Source: Choristoneura fumiferana (lineage: Eukaryota; Arthropoda; Insecta; Lepidoptera; Tortricidae). Taken from it: a stretch of 64,000 nucleotides of DNA. The DNA is taken from contig NC_133482.1 in assembly GCF_025370935.1 (NCBI RefSeq), positions 3,526,848 through 3,590,847 on the forward strand. Reading direction: 5' to 3'. Shown here one piece after another: positions 11,240 through 23,178 of this stretch; the first letter of the stretch is position 1; the number at the start of each line of letters is the position of its first letter. The translations under genes and the position numbers were made by a program. The notes below the pieces were generated by a model, which saw nothing but the letters and a program-made list of their open reading frames with translations, was not told where the DNA came from and ran no database searches.

Positions 11240-11640
11240 CAAGAGCAAGAGGCAAGCACCGGACATCCAGCGCTGTCACGACCGCTCATAAACGCATGCA
11301 CTCCTAATCTCCCAACCTGCATAGATGAGACCCTGGTGCAACCTCCCCACCCTACCTGCGTTTCCCTCTCGCTCCTCCACCGTGAAAGTGTGGCCCGTCT
11401 CATTCACACCTCAAAATCCCATTCGGCCGTTTTCGTTTATGCTCGGATGCAATAGCCGGTGTGCCCCGCAGCTAAACATAATTCCGCCAGTCAGTCGCTC
11501 TCCGATCGTCGGGGGATGCGTATCGCTGCCGACGGCTTGTTCGCGCTCGAAACATCGTATCGGCTCCGTGTGTTTGTATAGGGATGTTTGCCCCGAGATA
11601 GTGCGGCCTATAAAGCGACGGAAGGATTTGTGACTGTGCT
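11240..11640 (+). promoter_or_regulatory. GC-rich island, candidate promoter and 5' leader
   Basis: This 400-base stretch is clearly GC-rich against an AT-rich background. It contains many CpG, a TCAGT initiator-like motif in CCAGTCAGTCGC at 11,491-11,495, and a well-formed GCCTATAAAGCG TATA motif at 11,609-11,614. Several overlapping open frames here probably reflect base composition only. A promoter is inferred from composition and core-promoter motifs; no transcript evidence is available. Confidence 0.35.
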
Positions 11641-11691
11641 GTGAACTGTGTTTCGGACGAAAGTTTGACGATCAGTGCTGTTCCCGGTTTG

Positions 11692-11913
11692 ATGGTCAGT
11701 TATTTAACTGGTGATATAACGGATGTGGTTAATGCGATCTGTTTGATTGTAGAAAGTAAACACATGCCAGATGATATTAGTGCGATGCCGACATTGTTGA
11801 CGGCTGACAACGATTTAATGGAAGCAAACATAGAGCGGAAACATGAAATGATTCGGTTACAAGATATTCGTTATGACGTTCAAATGAAACGTTTTAGTTA
11901 TTTAGTAATCTGA
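11692..11913 (+). CDS. Unrecognised coding-like frame, 73 codons
   Basis: I do not recognise this protein. It begins MVSYLTGDITDVVNAICL and has a charged C-terminal half (MEANIERKHEMIRLQDIRYD). About a third of the codons start with G and most follow a purine-any-pyrimidine trend, as real coding sequence does. The frame is open back to 11,613. It lies just downstream of the GC-rich island, so it could be the first coding exon of a gene. A possible weak donor GTAATC overlaps the last codons. The Kozak context (GGTTTGATGG) is unremarkable. Confidence 0.25.
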   Translation: MVSYLTGDITDVVNAICLIVESKHMPDDISAMPTLLTADNDLMEANIERKHEMIRLQDIRYDVQMKRFSYLVI

Positions 11914-12391
11914 TATTACTAAGAAATTAGATGAAACATTTTGCACAAACTGATGTGTTAATGGAATCCAAGTTATCCTTTTATTGAAGCGTATTTTTGA
12001 AAATAATAAAGGTAACAGTCTTAAATAGATAGCTCTACAGTGTTATAGTTTTGCTAATAATCAAAGATTGCAAACTACTAACACGTTATTTTGGCCAATT
12101 TGAACAGATATATCCTATAGTAATACTTACTTAATTGCTTTCATGGAACGATTCAGATTTTTAAAATAGGAAAATAATGTCGTAAGGAAACAACTTAAAA
12201 AAAAAAGAAATGCTTATTGATTTAATATTAATTTAAGCATTATTCAAATCTAAGCACGTGGGTGGATTATAATAACAATGAAAGCGCGTTTTTAAGATGA
12301 ACACCATAACAAAACAATTCATTATAACAATAGAGTATTGTTTGTGATTGAAGCTGAACTTTTTTATCAGTAATTACTTGTGTTTGTGCAG

Positions 12392-12601
12392 GTTAATAGA
12401 ATTATTTCCGTGGGTTGGACAACAGTGGGGTTTAGAAAATCAATTAATGATTTGAGTTCTGTTAGGCTTTTAACGACGCATGCAGTGAACGGATCATTAC
12501 CCGCTTTGAATTTGACTTTTACAAACGCACGTATAAATCAATTTTATATTATCTATTACACAGAACTAACATTATTATCATCACGACTTACTTCAGTCTG
12601 A
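12392..12601 (+). CDS. Possible internal exon, unrecognised
   Basis: A good 3' splice site, TTGTGTTTGTGCAG, precedes a frame that is open to 12,601 (VNRIISVGWTTVGFRK near the start). The frame has no recognisable domain. It lies between the coding-like frames at 11,692 and 12,810 on the same strand. A donor site was not identified, so this is a weak call. Confidence 0.15.
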   Translation, partial: VNRIISVGWTTVGFRKSINDLSSVRLLTTHAVNGSLPALNLTFTNARINQFYIIYYTELTLLSSRLTSV

Positions 12602-12809
12602 AAAGCATATGCTGGCTTATTCTTAGTCACATTGTTCGCTAGGTAGATCTAGGTATTACATATCTTTTCTGTAGACGAAAAGCCATTTCAAGATATCCTG
12701 GTGAGATATAAAAGAAAACAAACAAGTCCAAGACGTGCATGTTAAATAAAGCACTTTACAATACAATATAATATACAAACTTCATGAAAGAATAGGAAGA
12801 GGAGAATAA

Positions 12810-13034
12810 ACAGATATCATTAACGCCCACGTAGCTGACCAACAAACCGGTAACAAAATCAAAAATTTCTCCACAGATAGTGTATCAAGCAAACTCGAAG
12901 ATAATAAAATCGTCAAAACAGGATTGGAGAAATTAAAGACAAGTAAGCCGAATTCGCTAATTACATCGCTTATAATGTTTATGTTGAGTCTAATTTCTGT
13001 AATGCACGCTCCGGGGAACTTTGCTTTGAATTGA
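12810..13034 (+). CDS. Unrecognised coding-like frame without ATG, 74 codons
   Basis: The frame runs from an in-frame TAA at 12,807 to a TGA at 13,032-13,034. It reads as a hydrophilic stretch (HVADQQTGNKIKNFSTDS near the start) followed by a hydrophobic tail (SLIMFMLSLISVM). A potential acceptor, AATAAACAG, lies directly before it. It could be a terminal exon of a plus-strand gene or a gene relic. Confidence 0.2.
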   Translation, partial: TDIINAHVADQQTGNKIKNFSTDSVSSKLEDNKIVKTGLEKLKTSKPNSLITSLIMFMLSLISVMHAPGNFALN

Positions 13035-15924
13035 CGCTGACACGTTGTTACGGCTCCTTTTGTATTTACTGAGTCCACAAGGATAATTATGTTGGTATCA
13101 TTAGTACGACATGTCGTGTTTGGTTTTAATTTAACAACAAGTGTAGAATGATGCCCTTAAGTAATTATTGCAAGAGTTTCGCTGTAATCAACATGAAGTC
13201 TATGTTGATGATTTAATTGGCAGCTTTGTGAAGCTGACGTGATGATTCACCGTGCTATCACTTTCTTTGCAATTGAGATAACAACGTTGACTGAAATGTC
13301 AACTTTTCTTTAAGGAGTGTCGTTATTGTGAGAAATACCATTTCATTGCTTCATCCTAAGAGTAATATATTTCGTCATTTAACTTTAATAGCTGAAGCTG
13401 AGTCAGGCGTTTGAGACAAAAAATGTAGCATCATTAAAAATACCTCATTACTAAAAAAATAACACATCATCGCCACCTTAAAAATCTGGACCATCGTATT
13501 CATCATAGTTGGTATTTGGGCGAACAATTCTTAACAAATGTAGTGCTTGGTTAACATGCCTGCCATGACGTTCTATGATGGATGTACTCATTCTATCAAT
13601 GTATCCGATGGTAGTCACTTTCACGATTCTCGGTGCATCTTTTATTTTTACTTCATCGTTATTATTGCGTGCGTTAAATTTAACTGGTAAATAATTGTTC
13701 TAGCCACGCTATTAGTTATCATAAAATTTAAGTACTGACTTGTTCCTAAAGTTTAATTTTTTACTCGTTTAATTTGATTAGGTACTGTAGTTGTTACACA
13801 GTTATTTAAAACAAGTTAGCGACATAAAAGTGTAAAAAAGTTTTACTCTCCACTTGCATGAATGCCATGGCGATTTTTTTTAAACCCGATAAATAAATTT
13901 TTGGAAGAAGCGGTAAACTTAATATTATAAAATATAAACAAAGAATAATTGTTTAGAAATAAGAAGGTATTATAATAATAATAATAATAATAATCCTACA
14001 ATAATTATAATTATTCTACAACTCTTGCTACATTTACTTGGTGGATAACCCGTAAATGTAGTTAATACCAGCCTAGAGCTGAGAAAAACCAATCCTTCGA
14101 AAATAATAATCCATTTATTTCAAACACAATGTCCATAGAATGTCCATAGAATATTATGAATAACTTCATACAAAGGGTAGAACGAAATTTACTCAAACAT
14201 TATTTTTTACTTTATACAATTTAAGGTTTCCAACGAAAAATCCAACTCAAAAGTGTCTAGAAATTTAAAAAATATATTTTCGGTGGAATCTGAAGACTAA
14301 TAATATTTATGATCACTCAACTATAAATAATAAGCCAAGTTGAAAAGAAACATCTTTTCAAAGTACTGGGGCCAAAGCGAAAAAAACTGTGGCCGTATCG
14401 GCTTCTTTTCATTAAAGATCATTAGAGTTTGGACGAAAATGAAAAATAAATAAAAGGAGCTTTCGGAGGCTTCTGAGGGAGTTTCGAAGTAAGTTCTATT
14501 ATGAGAGAATTTCTGTGGTGACGACTTACGGCTTTATTTTACGACTTTGTAAATAATATAAAAATTTCCTTTGGAGTTTGCTGTTTTGCTAGAAATGTAT
14601 TTTTTTTTAATTGCAGCTTTGAAAGCTCGCTTAGAAATTATACGCGATTTATACGTTATATTCTGAATTAAAACTTGACACATTTTTTTGATGAAATTCC
14701 ATGCCTGTATACAGTCTGTGATACAATCGTCAGTATAACTATTTTTATTGTTATTTATGATAAAAATATAGTAAATTAAATCAAACACAATTCCATTTGA
14801 CAATTACCCACGTATTGTCCTGTGCTTAATGCACTTTTAATGATAACAACAGCATTATTCATCAGCATTAGTTCTATCACGATAAATAGGTCCCGACTCA
14901 AGCTGTATCCCTATGCCTTCGCTATTATTCACCACTTTAAAATCAGATCCAGCTTTCCCAGTCCTTAATCTCGATCTAACGAAATAAGTAACTTCATATT
15001 ATTCAAAAGGTGTCTTTATATTTATTTTAACTGGCAGATCTGGCACGACTCTCCGACCGACTCCATATAAATCTTGGGAATACATTTTAACTTGATGGCA
15101 TGGAAATAGATCTTGGTGAAAATCACACCTGGGGAAATGTCGAACGATTTACTGTAGTTGCAACAGAACGAGATAAAATGAGGATGATTAGAGAAGATTT
15201 TTCCTGGGACTTGTTTTTATTTCACGTTACAATTCGATACTCTAATTTAGTTTGAGAACTAGCAGAGTCGATGAGGGTTTGACTCAGCACATTTATATTA
15301 ATAGATATAGCTGTAGTAAAATGTGATATGCATGCAAAGATTGCCATAGTAGATTTGTAGACGAAAATTATTGGTAACCATTATAATTTTAAAATCAAAC
15401 AAGATAATGTTAAAATTGTAGAAATATTTTTGTAAAAACTTGGAGCTCCATAACTTTTTCGACCAGTTTAAAATTAGACCGTTTTTTTGGGGTTTTATTT
15501 TCTCAATAAAAATAAGTATTTTTATGGCTAAATTTTGACTAAATTCATCCCAAAAATCTATCGTGACAAAGAAAATGTTAAACTTCCACAACAAGTACAG
15601 AATTGCACAATACCGTTTACAAACAAAACACACAAGCACACATTTAATTAACTAAATCTAATCAGGAAACACCAGGAGCCCAGCAAGAGGCAAGAGGTTG
15701 ATGCTGCCTTCTCAGATAAAAGACAACATGGACGCCATCCCGTTGAATAGATAATGCATTGCGGGTGTCTTTTCCACATGGCTCTTAGTGGAATAGAACT
15801 AAATGCTACTAGTTTATTTTATTTTATTTATTATATTTCTAGTATTTTAAATGCGAAAGTTTATATGTGCATGTGTCTTTATTACACTTGTAGACTTAAA
15901 TTGTTTTACGAATTCAAATGAAAT
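13035..15924. other. AT-rich spacer or intron; (TAA)n microsatellite at 13,971-13,994
   Basis: It holds a TAA/ATA microsatellite of about eight units and a short duplicated phrase AATGTCCATAG at 14,130-14,150. Two minus-strand open frames (14,534-14,803 and 15,298-15,639) are rich in Phe, Ile, Lys and Asn, as expected by chance in AT-rich DNA. Confidence 0.4.
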
Positions 15925-16100
15925 ACCGGATAGCCCAGTGGTTAGAATACCTGACAACAAAGCTTGAGGTCTTTGGTTCGATTCCTGGTCGGGGTCTTGG
16001 GTATTTCATATCTGGCAAAGTATTTATCTATCTAACTAAGTATGTTTGTCAACCCGTTGTCTGGAACCAGGGATCAGAGGGATTGGTACCAATGTTCGCA
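15925..16100 (+). mobile_element. tRNA-derived SINE
   Basis: The head has box A, TAGCCCAGTGGTTAGAA at 15,930-15,946, and box B, GGTTCGATTCC at 15,975-15,985, spaced as in a RNA polymerase III promoter. The GCTTGAGGTC spacer is shared with the copies at 35,046-35,300 and 44,904-44,984. The body continues with TATCTATCTAACTAAGTATG. It resembles a tRNA but the stems do not close, so it is a SINE. Confidence 0.75.
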
Positions 16101-16318
16101 ATAATGTGGATATAACTCCAAAATGAAATATACATTTTTTATCTGATATTTAATTTTGATTCCTAGTAAATAAATAATACAAAGATTTCTTATTATGTAG
16201 ATTTTTTAAAGAACACCGTCTATTTCTATTCAAACGACAACAACTGCTACTAACATTTTACTACGGTAAATTTTTAAAGCACGTGTAAATTGTTATTTCC
16301 AGGAATCGAAATGTAATT

Positions 16319-16395
16319 TTCTCTCGTGTACGTGTTTTCTGTATCGCTTATTATTTCTGGCGTACAATAAAGAGTCATTGTATTGTATTGTAATT
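16319..16395 (+). mobile_element. Retroposon 3' tail with (TATTG)n
   Basis: GGCGTACAATAAAGAGTCAT followed by TGTATTGTATTG is the standard end of a lepidopteran non-LTR element or its dependent SINE. The same tail is seen at 30,781-30,823 and 57,660-57,680. Confidence 0.55.
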
Positions 16396-16782
16396 TCTAT
16401 AAATAAATAAATTAATTAACCTATTACTTTATTTTTTGGAGTCATGTCCACAATATTCCCAACATTACTATAATGCTAATCCATCCGATGTCTGCTCATA
16501 ACACCAGCTTTTCTTATTTTGGGACTAGGTCAACTGTCTTTTGTCTCATGATACTTATTATTTATTTATTACATTAGTTATAGCTCTATCACTTAGAGAC
16601 AGTCTAGTTGGAGCCATGTGGAACAAACAGCTCCTGGGTAATGATGCAGGGATCCTCATTAGTGGAGATCCAGTACTTGATTGTGACGTTGACGGCAATA
16701 ATTGTGATTCTGGTTGCTCACGATCGTTTTAATATGGTAAAATAGGACATTTGGCTATTTGTCTTGTTTTCATACTAATGAA
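16396..16782. other. Spacer, nothing recognised
   Basis: An open frame at 16,541-16,732 has no recognisable domain. No repeats were named. Confidence 0.3.
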
Positions 16783-17053
16783 AAATCGGCCAAGTGCGAG
16801 TCGGACTGCGCGTTTTCATAATTTGTAAATGTGCCCAAATGTCGGTACGCTATAAACGGTGTACGAAAAATCGGTGTTAGCATCTTCTTCTAAGTAAAAG
16901 GTATGCAGTGTGTGTGTCATTATTTATTTTTGTAGCAGAAATATAAGTTACAACTGCTTATGTGTTATGAATTTTGAGATACAGCTCCATTGTGGACTAA
17001 TTGACTGATGGACGGAGCGACATTACTAATTACTCGGGCTTGAAACCCTAATA
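16783..17053 (+). repeat. Lepidopteran interspersed repeat (ATCGGCCAAGTGCGAGTCGG head)
   Basis: It begins ATCGGCCAAGTGCGAGTCGG and ends with a GACGGAGCGACAT stretch and GAAACCCTAATAAAAT. It is the same family as 4,044-4,223 and is better preserved at the head. Confidence 0.65.
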
Positions 17054-17145
17054 AAATAGAAATAAAATTATAGTATCTATAGTAAAATTAGTTAAAGAAA
17101 ATTGCAATTTGCAACAAGCAATGAAAGTTATCTTAACATCCATAT

Positions 17146-17359
17146 CCATACTAATATTACAAATGCGAGTGTGTTTGTATGTTTTTCCGTCTGTCACACC
17201 GTAACGGAGCAACGGTTTGACGTGATTTTTGGCATAGAGATAATTTATGGGCCCGAGAGTGACATTGGCTACTTTTTATCCCTGAAAATGCACAGTTCCC
17301 GAGGGAACAGCGCGCGATAACCGAATATCACGCGGGCGGAGCCGCGGGCAAAAGCTAGT
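17146..17359 (+). mobile_element. Interspersed element, 'ATACTAATATTA...GCGGGCAAAAGCTAGT' family
   Basis: It starts CCATACTAATATTACAAATG and ends with GGGCGGAGCCGCGGGCAAAA then GCTAGT. Internal landmarks are 'cggtttgacgtgatttttgg' and 'gctactttttatccctg'. Other copies are at 24,620-24,972, 29,422-29,631, 50,711-50,930 and 63,886-64,000. It is non-coding and abundant in Lepidoptera. Confidence 0.7.
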
Positions 17360-19056
17360 CCGTTATAATGCAACACTCGTCAATAACTGTAACATATCCC
17401 GTCATAAAATATTGCATACATTCCGCGAGCTTGTTTACGTACAGTCCCAAACATTTATTTTATAGGATCCGGGCATTTCGTAAACAGTCTAAATTTGATC
17501 CTTTGATGTTATTCGATTCACTGAGTTATGGAGCGACCGTTGATTTTCTAAATAGTTTAAATGTCAAAATATTAAATTTTAGGAAGTTCATTTTAGAATT
17601 GTAAACGTTTTTCAGATTTAATCTTTCATTCATGATAATGCAGCTAATAAGAAGAGTTTGAAAAAAATGATTATATTTTTTACTTCATTGTGTACCATGT
17701 GTGAATGTTAATATGAGGAGAACTTATAGTACTTATTATAATATACATTTATAAACGAAAAATGTACTAATTATTTTAGTCACTTCAATTGTCAAAAATT
17801 ACAAAACAACTCGAAGGAAAGTAACTTAAATATTATAAATAAAAAATCACAAAAATGATTGATTAACGCGTATGCTATTTATACTTAATATGCTTTTATT
17901 TATATCATCGCTGCACATGTTTATTTTATTACTTTTAACGGTCGACTTTCTAGAGAGCACAGAATGAGAATTTCCAAACCAGATCACGGTTCACTGATTT
18001 ATGATACAAATATTGAACAAATTTTGTCGTAAGAAGCGTTATGGTCCCGGCACGGGCATTATATTTCAATCCTGATTAAATTATGGCTATCATAAACAAC
18101 TGAAAAGGGAATTTTGACGTAAATGGAGCCAATTACTGTTATAAATAAATTATCTATTAAAATTAAGTGAACCAATATCACTGTGATTGCTTCAATCAGA
18201 GTTTATGATATACTTATTAACTATGAGTTAATGTTTCATATAAGCTACACCAATATTGAGAAATTTATTGTTAGTTCTCTATTAAATATCACTTAGAAAA
18301 ATTGTAGGTAGAGTTAGAGCGGGAACCCCTCATCCCAACCCTCTGTATAAATGTCAAAGTATCTCATTGAGGAAATAAACTTTTTTTTAAAATACTTAAG
18401 TAGCTCTGAGAATTAAGGGTTCCATACTAGCTAGTAAAATGTAACACATATTTCACAAAATTTCAGACACATTAAAAAAAAAACTTTTTCAGACCACGAC
18501 TTTTGCTTTGTTATTCCACTTCTATTACTTGTACCAAGCAAAATCAAAGGTAGTATAGTAGCTGCTTTTAGTGGTAGCTGAGTTAGTATTATTACATGTT
18601 GTAGCTCAATGACTTGAACTTTCACAAAATAACATCTGAATCAATCAATAATGATCAATAATGACACAAAACGAGACCAAACTTAGAAACTGTTCAATAA
18701 CTGTCCAACTGATTGGCCAGCAAATTCCAAGGAGACCATAAAATATGTAGCGGCTGGTCCTTAACATTATATTTTTTATTAAAAAAGTTTCCATGTCCTG
18801 TCACCGCAGGTAACAGTGGCAAATTTGGCCGATCCCAATCTCTCTAGTATATTAAATATTTTCGCCGACGAATCAAAGTTTGCGGCCGTCAGTATCTGTA
18901 TGAGGTATCCATTACAGGAAACTTTTGCGATTTCTACTTATTTTTGTTGTAACTCCTGCCGCGAAAAAGATTTTACAAGATTTACCTGTGTATTCGTGGA
19001 TCTGTATATCTATTGCATCGTACCTTTAGCATCTTCAATTAATAAAATTAAGATTA
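17360..19056. other. AT-rich spacer with weak minus-strand coding-like frames at 18,431-18,625 and about 18,783-18,940
   Basis: The minus strand has a 64-codon frame (VIELQHVIILTQLPLKAA near its start) and, upstream, a frame containing LGSAKFATVTCGDRTWKLF before a stop. Neither matches a family I know. They may be remnants of a mobile-element ORF. The rest is AT-rich with no features. Confidence 0.25.
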
Positions 19057-19188
19057 AGGGGCTGTTTCACCATCCATTGATTAGTGTTAACTGGCGGTTA
19101 GGTGTGATGCCGTCTCTATTTGTTTTGTTCGAATAGACGGAGACGGTATCACATTTAATGGATGGAATTGGATGGTGAAACAACACCT
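19057..19188. repeat. Foldback MITE with GGGGCTGTTTCACCATCCA end
   Basis: The left arm, AGGGGCTGTTTCACCATCCA onward, pairs with the right arm, which ends TGGATGGTGAAACAACACCT. The central arms carry GATGCCGTCTC and GAGACGGTATC around a TTTGTTTTGTTCG loop. The right arm has lost about 20 bases relative to the left. A scrap of the same type may lie at 36,308-36,352. Confidence 0.7.
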
Positions 19189-20180
19189 AAGAGGAATTTA
19201 AATGCCATGTGAGCTAAAAACGGCATATTTATTTTTACTATTTAGCTCAGAATGTTATGAAGTTAACTGCTCGAAGAAAAGGGTTATCACAGAGATAGAG
19301 GCTCTAAAAGATTTTTTTTTAGATGACGAATACCTTAATCAACTTACTTAAACCTATGAAAACATGGTGTTCCTCTTCTAAAAACTTGGTCAAGTAAGTA
19401 CCTACATGACTGACGTGTAAGCACTAATGAGTGCCTTTTTTGCGCGACATTTTTGAAACTGCGGGAATTATTTTGAAAGCACCTGTTTATATAAATAAAA
19501 AAAACTAAGAGTTCAAAAGTTAATCTTCTTATTTTACTCGCAAAATTTCTAAGAAGACAGCAGACGTTTTAAAAACCGATTAATCAATCAATTGTTAGCG
19601 CTGAAGTTTTCCAAAAATTTATCAAAGTCCGACCTCAGAAATCCCTCAAAGAATATATTAAAAGTGTCAAAATTAAAACTGAAAAGAAATAGCGAGTCTA
19701 AGATACTGATTTATTAAACATCCAGAGCAAACTTGTAACGTCGTTTGAAACTTGCTCGAAGTTAGAAAATTAGTCTTCTATCTTCCTATTAAGATGAAAG
19801 GCGGTTTTAGATATTTTGCTATAATCCTGAGCGTAGAATTGGACGCACGGCAAAGGCAAGTTTTAATGGCTTACTTACCTTATAAAATGTTTTGATTTTG
19901 ATTTATGCATCATCATTATTTATTCTACAGATTACTTATTCACTACAAGAGCTCATATTCATTCGTAAAAAAGAATAATGAATAAAATAACCTAATCAAC
20001 CTAAAATTGAAACACAAAAAACCAATTGAAAGTATAATTGAAGAAGTTACACAAATAAAATGAATTACAACTACTTGATTTTACATAAAGGGAGGAAGTG
20101 TCTATTAACACGTCCTCATTAGCAAACGAAGGGCTCTATACAACTTTCAAAGGAGTGTTAACTATTGTTTTCTACATCCG
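19189..20180. other. AT-rich spacer, nothing recognised
   Basis: No open frame, RNA or repeat could be supported. Confidence 0.35.
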
Positions 20181-20760
20181 ACATTAAAGATGAAGACCTG
20201 TGTACGACCATGTGCGACCGAGAAGCGATTTCTGTGTTCACTGCACGTTGGACGCTCTTAGGGACGAAGAATGAAAAGCGAATTGGGCTAAAAATTAGAT
20301 ATGAGTTGGCGAACAGCAAGAAGCAAGTATAATAACTTCGACAGTTTTGTCACTGGGCCACAAAATAATGAAGAAGGAATGCGACGGGCGACTCGCAACA
20401 TTTGCTTGTGCCTGTAGGGTAAAATGACCGCTGTTTCGTCTTTCAGCTTTCGTCTCTCAGTTCTGTCTGTCAATCGAGCTTGGCTGAGCAAATTTCATCT
20501 TTGATAGCTTTTTTTGGTGCGATAAACTAATGGAAAGAGCGAGTTTTCGCCGGTAATGTGAACAGCCAGCAATCGACGGATAATATAATGTCTTTTACTG
20601 ACGCAGCAACACTAGCAATGTATTAGAAAATCGCTCGTCGCGCCGCTTATCGCGCTTGCTCGTGGGCAGGCCTTTGAAGGACTCACGGTCGTTAGTCTAA
20701 GAGCCAAAATGCTTTTGTCATGCTAGACGGTTAGTCAATTGAACGGGACCAGAGCAAGCA
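20181..20760. other. GC-richer interval, function unknown
   Basis: This stretch is richer in GC than its flanks and holds a 67-codon minus-strand frame (20,288-20,491) with no recognised domain. A 41-base phrase at 20,606-20,647, around GCAATGTATTAGAAAA, recurs with a few changes at 33,511-33,551. It could be a regulatory region or an unrecognised exon. Confidence 0.2.
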
Positions 20761-22499
20761 ATATCCGCTATTAACTATTTTACTACTTTTGAGAACGTCA
20801 CGCTTTTTGGGGTTCTAGGAGTTGTCATGTTTTGTCAGTTTCCGGGATAAAGGCTAATAAAGTTCATAAACTTACGGTTTCCGATACGCATTTTACCTGT
20901 TGTTACGCAGTTGACCTCTTTGGCTTCTCAAGGTTTCCTGTCATTATCTATTAACTGTTGTTAGTGACGGTTGGTCATTAAGGGCCTGCTTGCAACTCTC
21001 TGATAAGTTACTGATATTTAATGTGATCGATTTTGTCTACATTATTGTGGTTAAATAATTACTTATACTCGTAGATATTATGCTTGTATTTATTTATTAT
21101 ATCCACGAATTGCTTAACCAAACGAATCATAGGAATTAATAATCGAATCAAGATAGGTAATAAAAAAAAACATTTAAAACGTCGCGTTATTACTTAAAAA
21201 GTTTTACACATGTAAAACGAAGAAAATTTATCTGTAACTTCGCCTTAGTGTAATTATTTCCATCCATAGTTAATTATGTAAGTGAATTCTAATTCTCTTA
21301 TACTTACACTTGTTAAGCTGATCCATTTTGTCTTTTAAATTCGCTTTTGTCAGACACAGATATAAAAGAATATTATACATTTTCAACTTTGCATGAATAT
21401 TTTAATTTTAGAACTTACACTCATGTGCTAAATTGGTACTAAAGCACTGTATGTTGTAAAAACTGTATTCAGTGAAACTGGGACTGTTAAAAGACTTGTA
21501 CTTTAACAATAGTAAATACAATGGCACTCGAATACCTCTTCAGTTCCTTTATTTGTTTTATTGCACTTTCGAGCCTTTGTATAATTTGTATGCCTTTTAC
21601 CTGTTTGTTCTCACAATCGAAATGCAATCTTTTGACCGTTTCACCATTAAATGACTGGTATTTTGTGTCTTTTTCTAATTAAAGCTGTAAGAAGGAAAGG
21701 TCAGTTACAGATATGTATTTACCTACACTCTCCCTCTCTCTCCCTCTCTGCGGTTTTTGTTTGATTTTTATTAAGAAAAGGAAAAATTAATAAATTAATA
21801 GTTATTTGTTATGCAAGGCTGGAAAGTAACTGTTTGGCACGAGTGCTTATATCGAGCAAGCGAAGAATTCTAGGATTGAACCACGAGCGAAGCAAGCGAA
21901 GATGCTAAACAACATTACAGCCGAGCGGAACACATCATTTTTCACCTCACGACAGCGAGAAAAATAGTAGTTAGATGGAAGAAAATAAATTGAACACTAT
22001 TATAAATCAGTTTCAGAATATGCTAGTGGCTTTTTCTAAATCGCAGAATTCTCATCCCATCCCATCCATTATACTACAGCTATAACAAAAAAATAATAAT
22101 TAAGTATTGTACCTACATGTTATCTTATTTCTAGTAGAGTTTACTGACCTCCATAACAACCGCAATTATAATAAGAATGAAATCAACACTGGCATAATAT
22201 TTCGCTTAAATTTAATTGTTTTTGAGTTAAAATTAATTCTTCTATTAATTTTATTAGTAGCTTGTAAGGCGATTAGCATAAATATGTATTATTATTTAAC
22301 GCTCTAGTGGTTCTTATGTATTTATTCCAACGTAGGTATAGTCGTACCTACTGACCTCAGAGCGAGAAAATATTATAGAACTTCTCACTTCAATCTTTTG
22401 TGGCGTCGGTCTCAAAAAACGCTTTGTTATGTATACCATTCTGCATCAGATGGTAGAATAACTCAAAAGTGATTGTCTTTGAGATACCACCTTCTGCCT
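20761..22499. other. AT-rich spacer; CT-rich microsatellite 21,727-21,749; CGAGCGAAGC repeat 21,842-21,966
   Basis: The interval holds a CTCTCCCTCTCTCTCCCTCT microsatellite. It also has an interspersed repeat with GAGCAAGCGAAG and CGAGCGAAGCAAGCGAAG phrases, like those at 40,838 and 46,309. Otherwise nothing. Confidence 0.4.
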
Positions 22500-22699
22500 T
22501 CATCATCATCATCAGCCGGAAGACGTCCACTGCTGAGCAAAGCCATCCCCCTTAGAACGCCACACTGAACGACAACTCGCCACTTGCATCCCGGTAGCCC
22601 AATACTTCGTCACCATATCGTCAGTCCATCTAGTGAGAGACCTGTCGAGGCTTTGTCCTAGCTAGGGTTTGTGGTTGCCACTCAAGGACTTTTCTCCCC
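22500..22699 (-). mobile_element. LINE reverse-transcriptase ORF, C-terminal remnant
   Basis: The minus strand encodes WTDDMV followed by MQVASCRSVWRSKGDGFAQQ and WTSSG, then a stop. These are the last residues of an abundant lepidopteran non-LTR retrotransposon ORF. KSLEWQP upstream is in a shifted frame. A CATCATCATCATC run at 22,500-22,512 on the plus strand is the element's simple-repeat tail. The copy is 5'-truncated and frameshifted. Related copies are at 28,741, 34,266 and 54,165. I infer an RTE-like family but cannot confirm it. Confidence 0.75.
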
Positions 22700-23080
22700 G
22701 AACTTTCTGCTTTAACAAGTGAGTATTTTAACATCAAATAAAGTAATAATACGATCGGTTCATCAATTCTCTATAAAAACTTCACGGTCATCATCAAAGC
22801 GCGAAATTCCGATCGAATTAAAATATGCAAAAGCAATTTGAATGTCATATCAACGGTTTATACTATAACAGTTAAGATATCTTAATTAAAAAGTATCGTT
22901 TATTAAAACTATAGTGTAGTATAGGGGAATTATGTAGTAAGCAATTAAGAATATTATTTTCAACCGATAGAAACCGACTGGTTAAATTGTACGTCTCAAT
23001 AACGGCACAGATTTGAACAGCCACTTCATAAGTGAAGTGGCTCCACCACATACTCAATACACACAGCCACTAAAATTATG

Positions 23081-23178
23081 TTGTGGGTGTCCGTATTTGC
23101 TTCTCATCAGGGCGGCGGTATTTGCTTTTCTTCAGGTGACCCGTCCGCTCGTTTTCCCCCTATCATATAAAAAAAAAC
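23081..23178 (+). mobile_element. Jockey/CR1-like LINE 3' end
   Basis: TCAGGTGACCCGTCCGCTCG with TTTTCCCCCTATCATATAAA and a poly-A run is the terminus of the family at 35,687. A short duplication of the GGTATTTGCTTTTC phrase lies inside. Confidence 0.65.

Noticed and set aside
11234..11633. Overlapping GC-rich frames of 73 and 102 codons.
   Set aside because: Stops are rare in GC-rich DNA. Two frames are open at once, neither has a domain, and the promoter-like motifs lie inside them.
14041..14060. GGATAACCCGTAAATGTAG resembles the miR-100 family seed (AACCCGTAAA).
   Set aside because: The match stops after the first ten bases and there is no hairpin partner nearby.
15925..16003. Possible real tRNA gene with good A and B boxes.
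   Set aside because: The stems do not close and the same head with other bodies occurs at 35,046 and 44,904, so it is a SINE.
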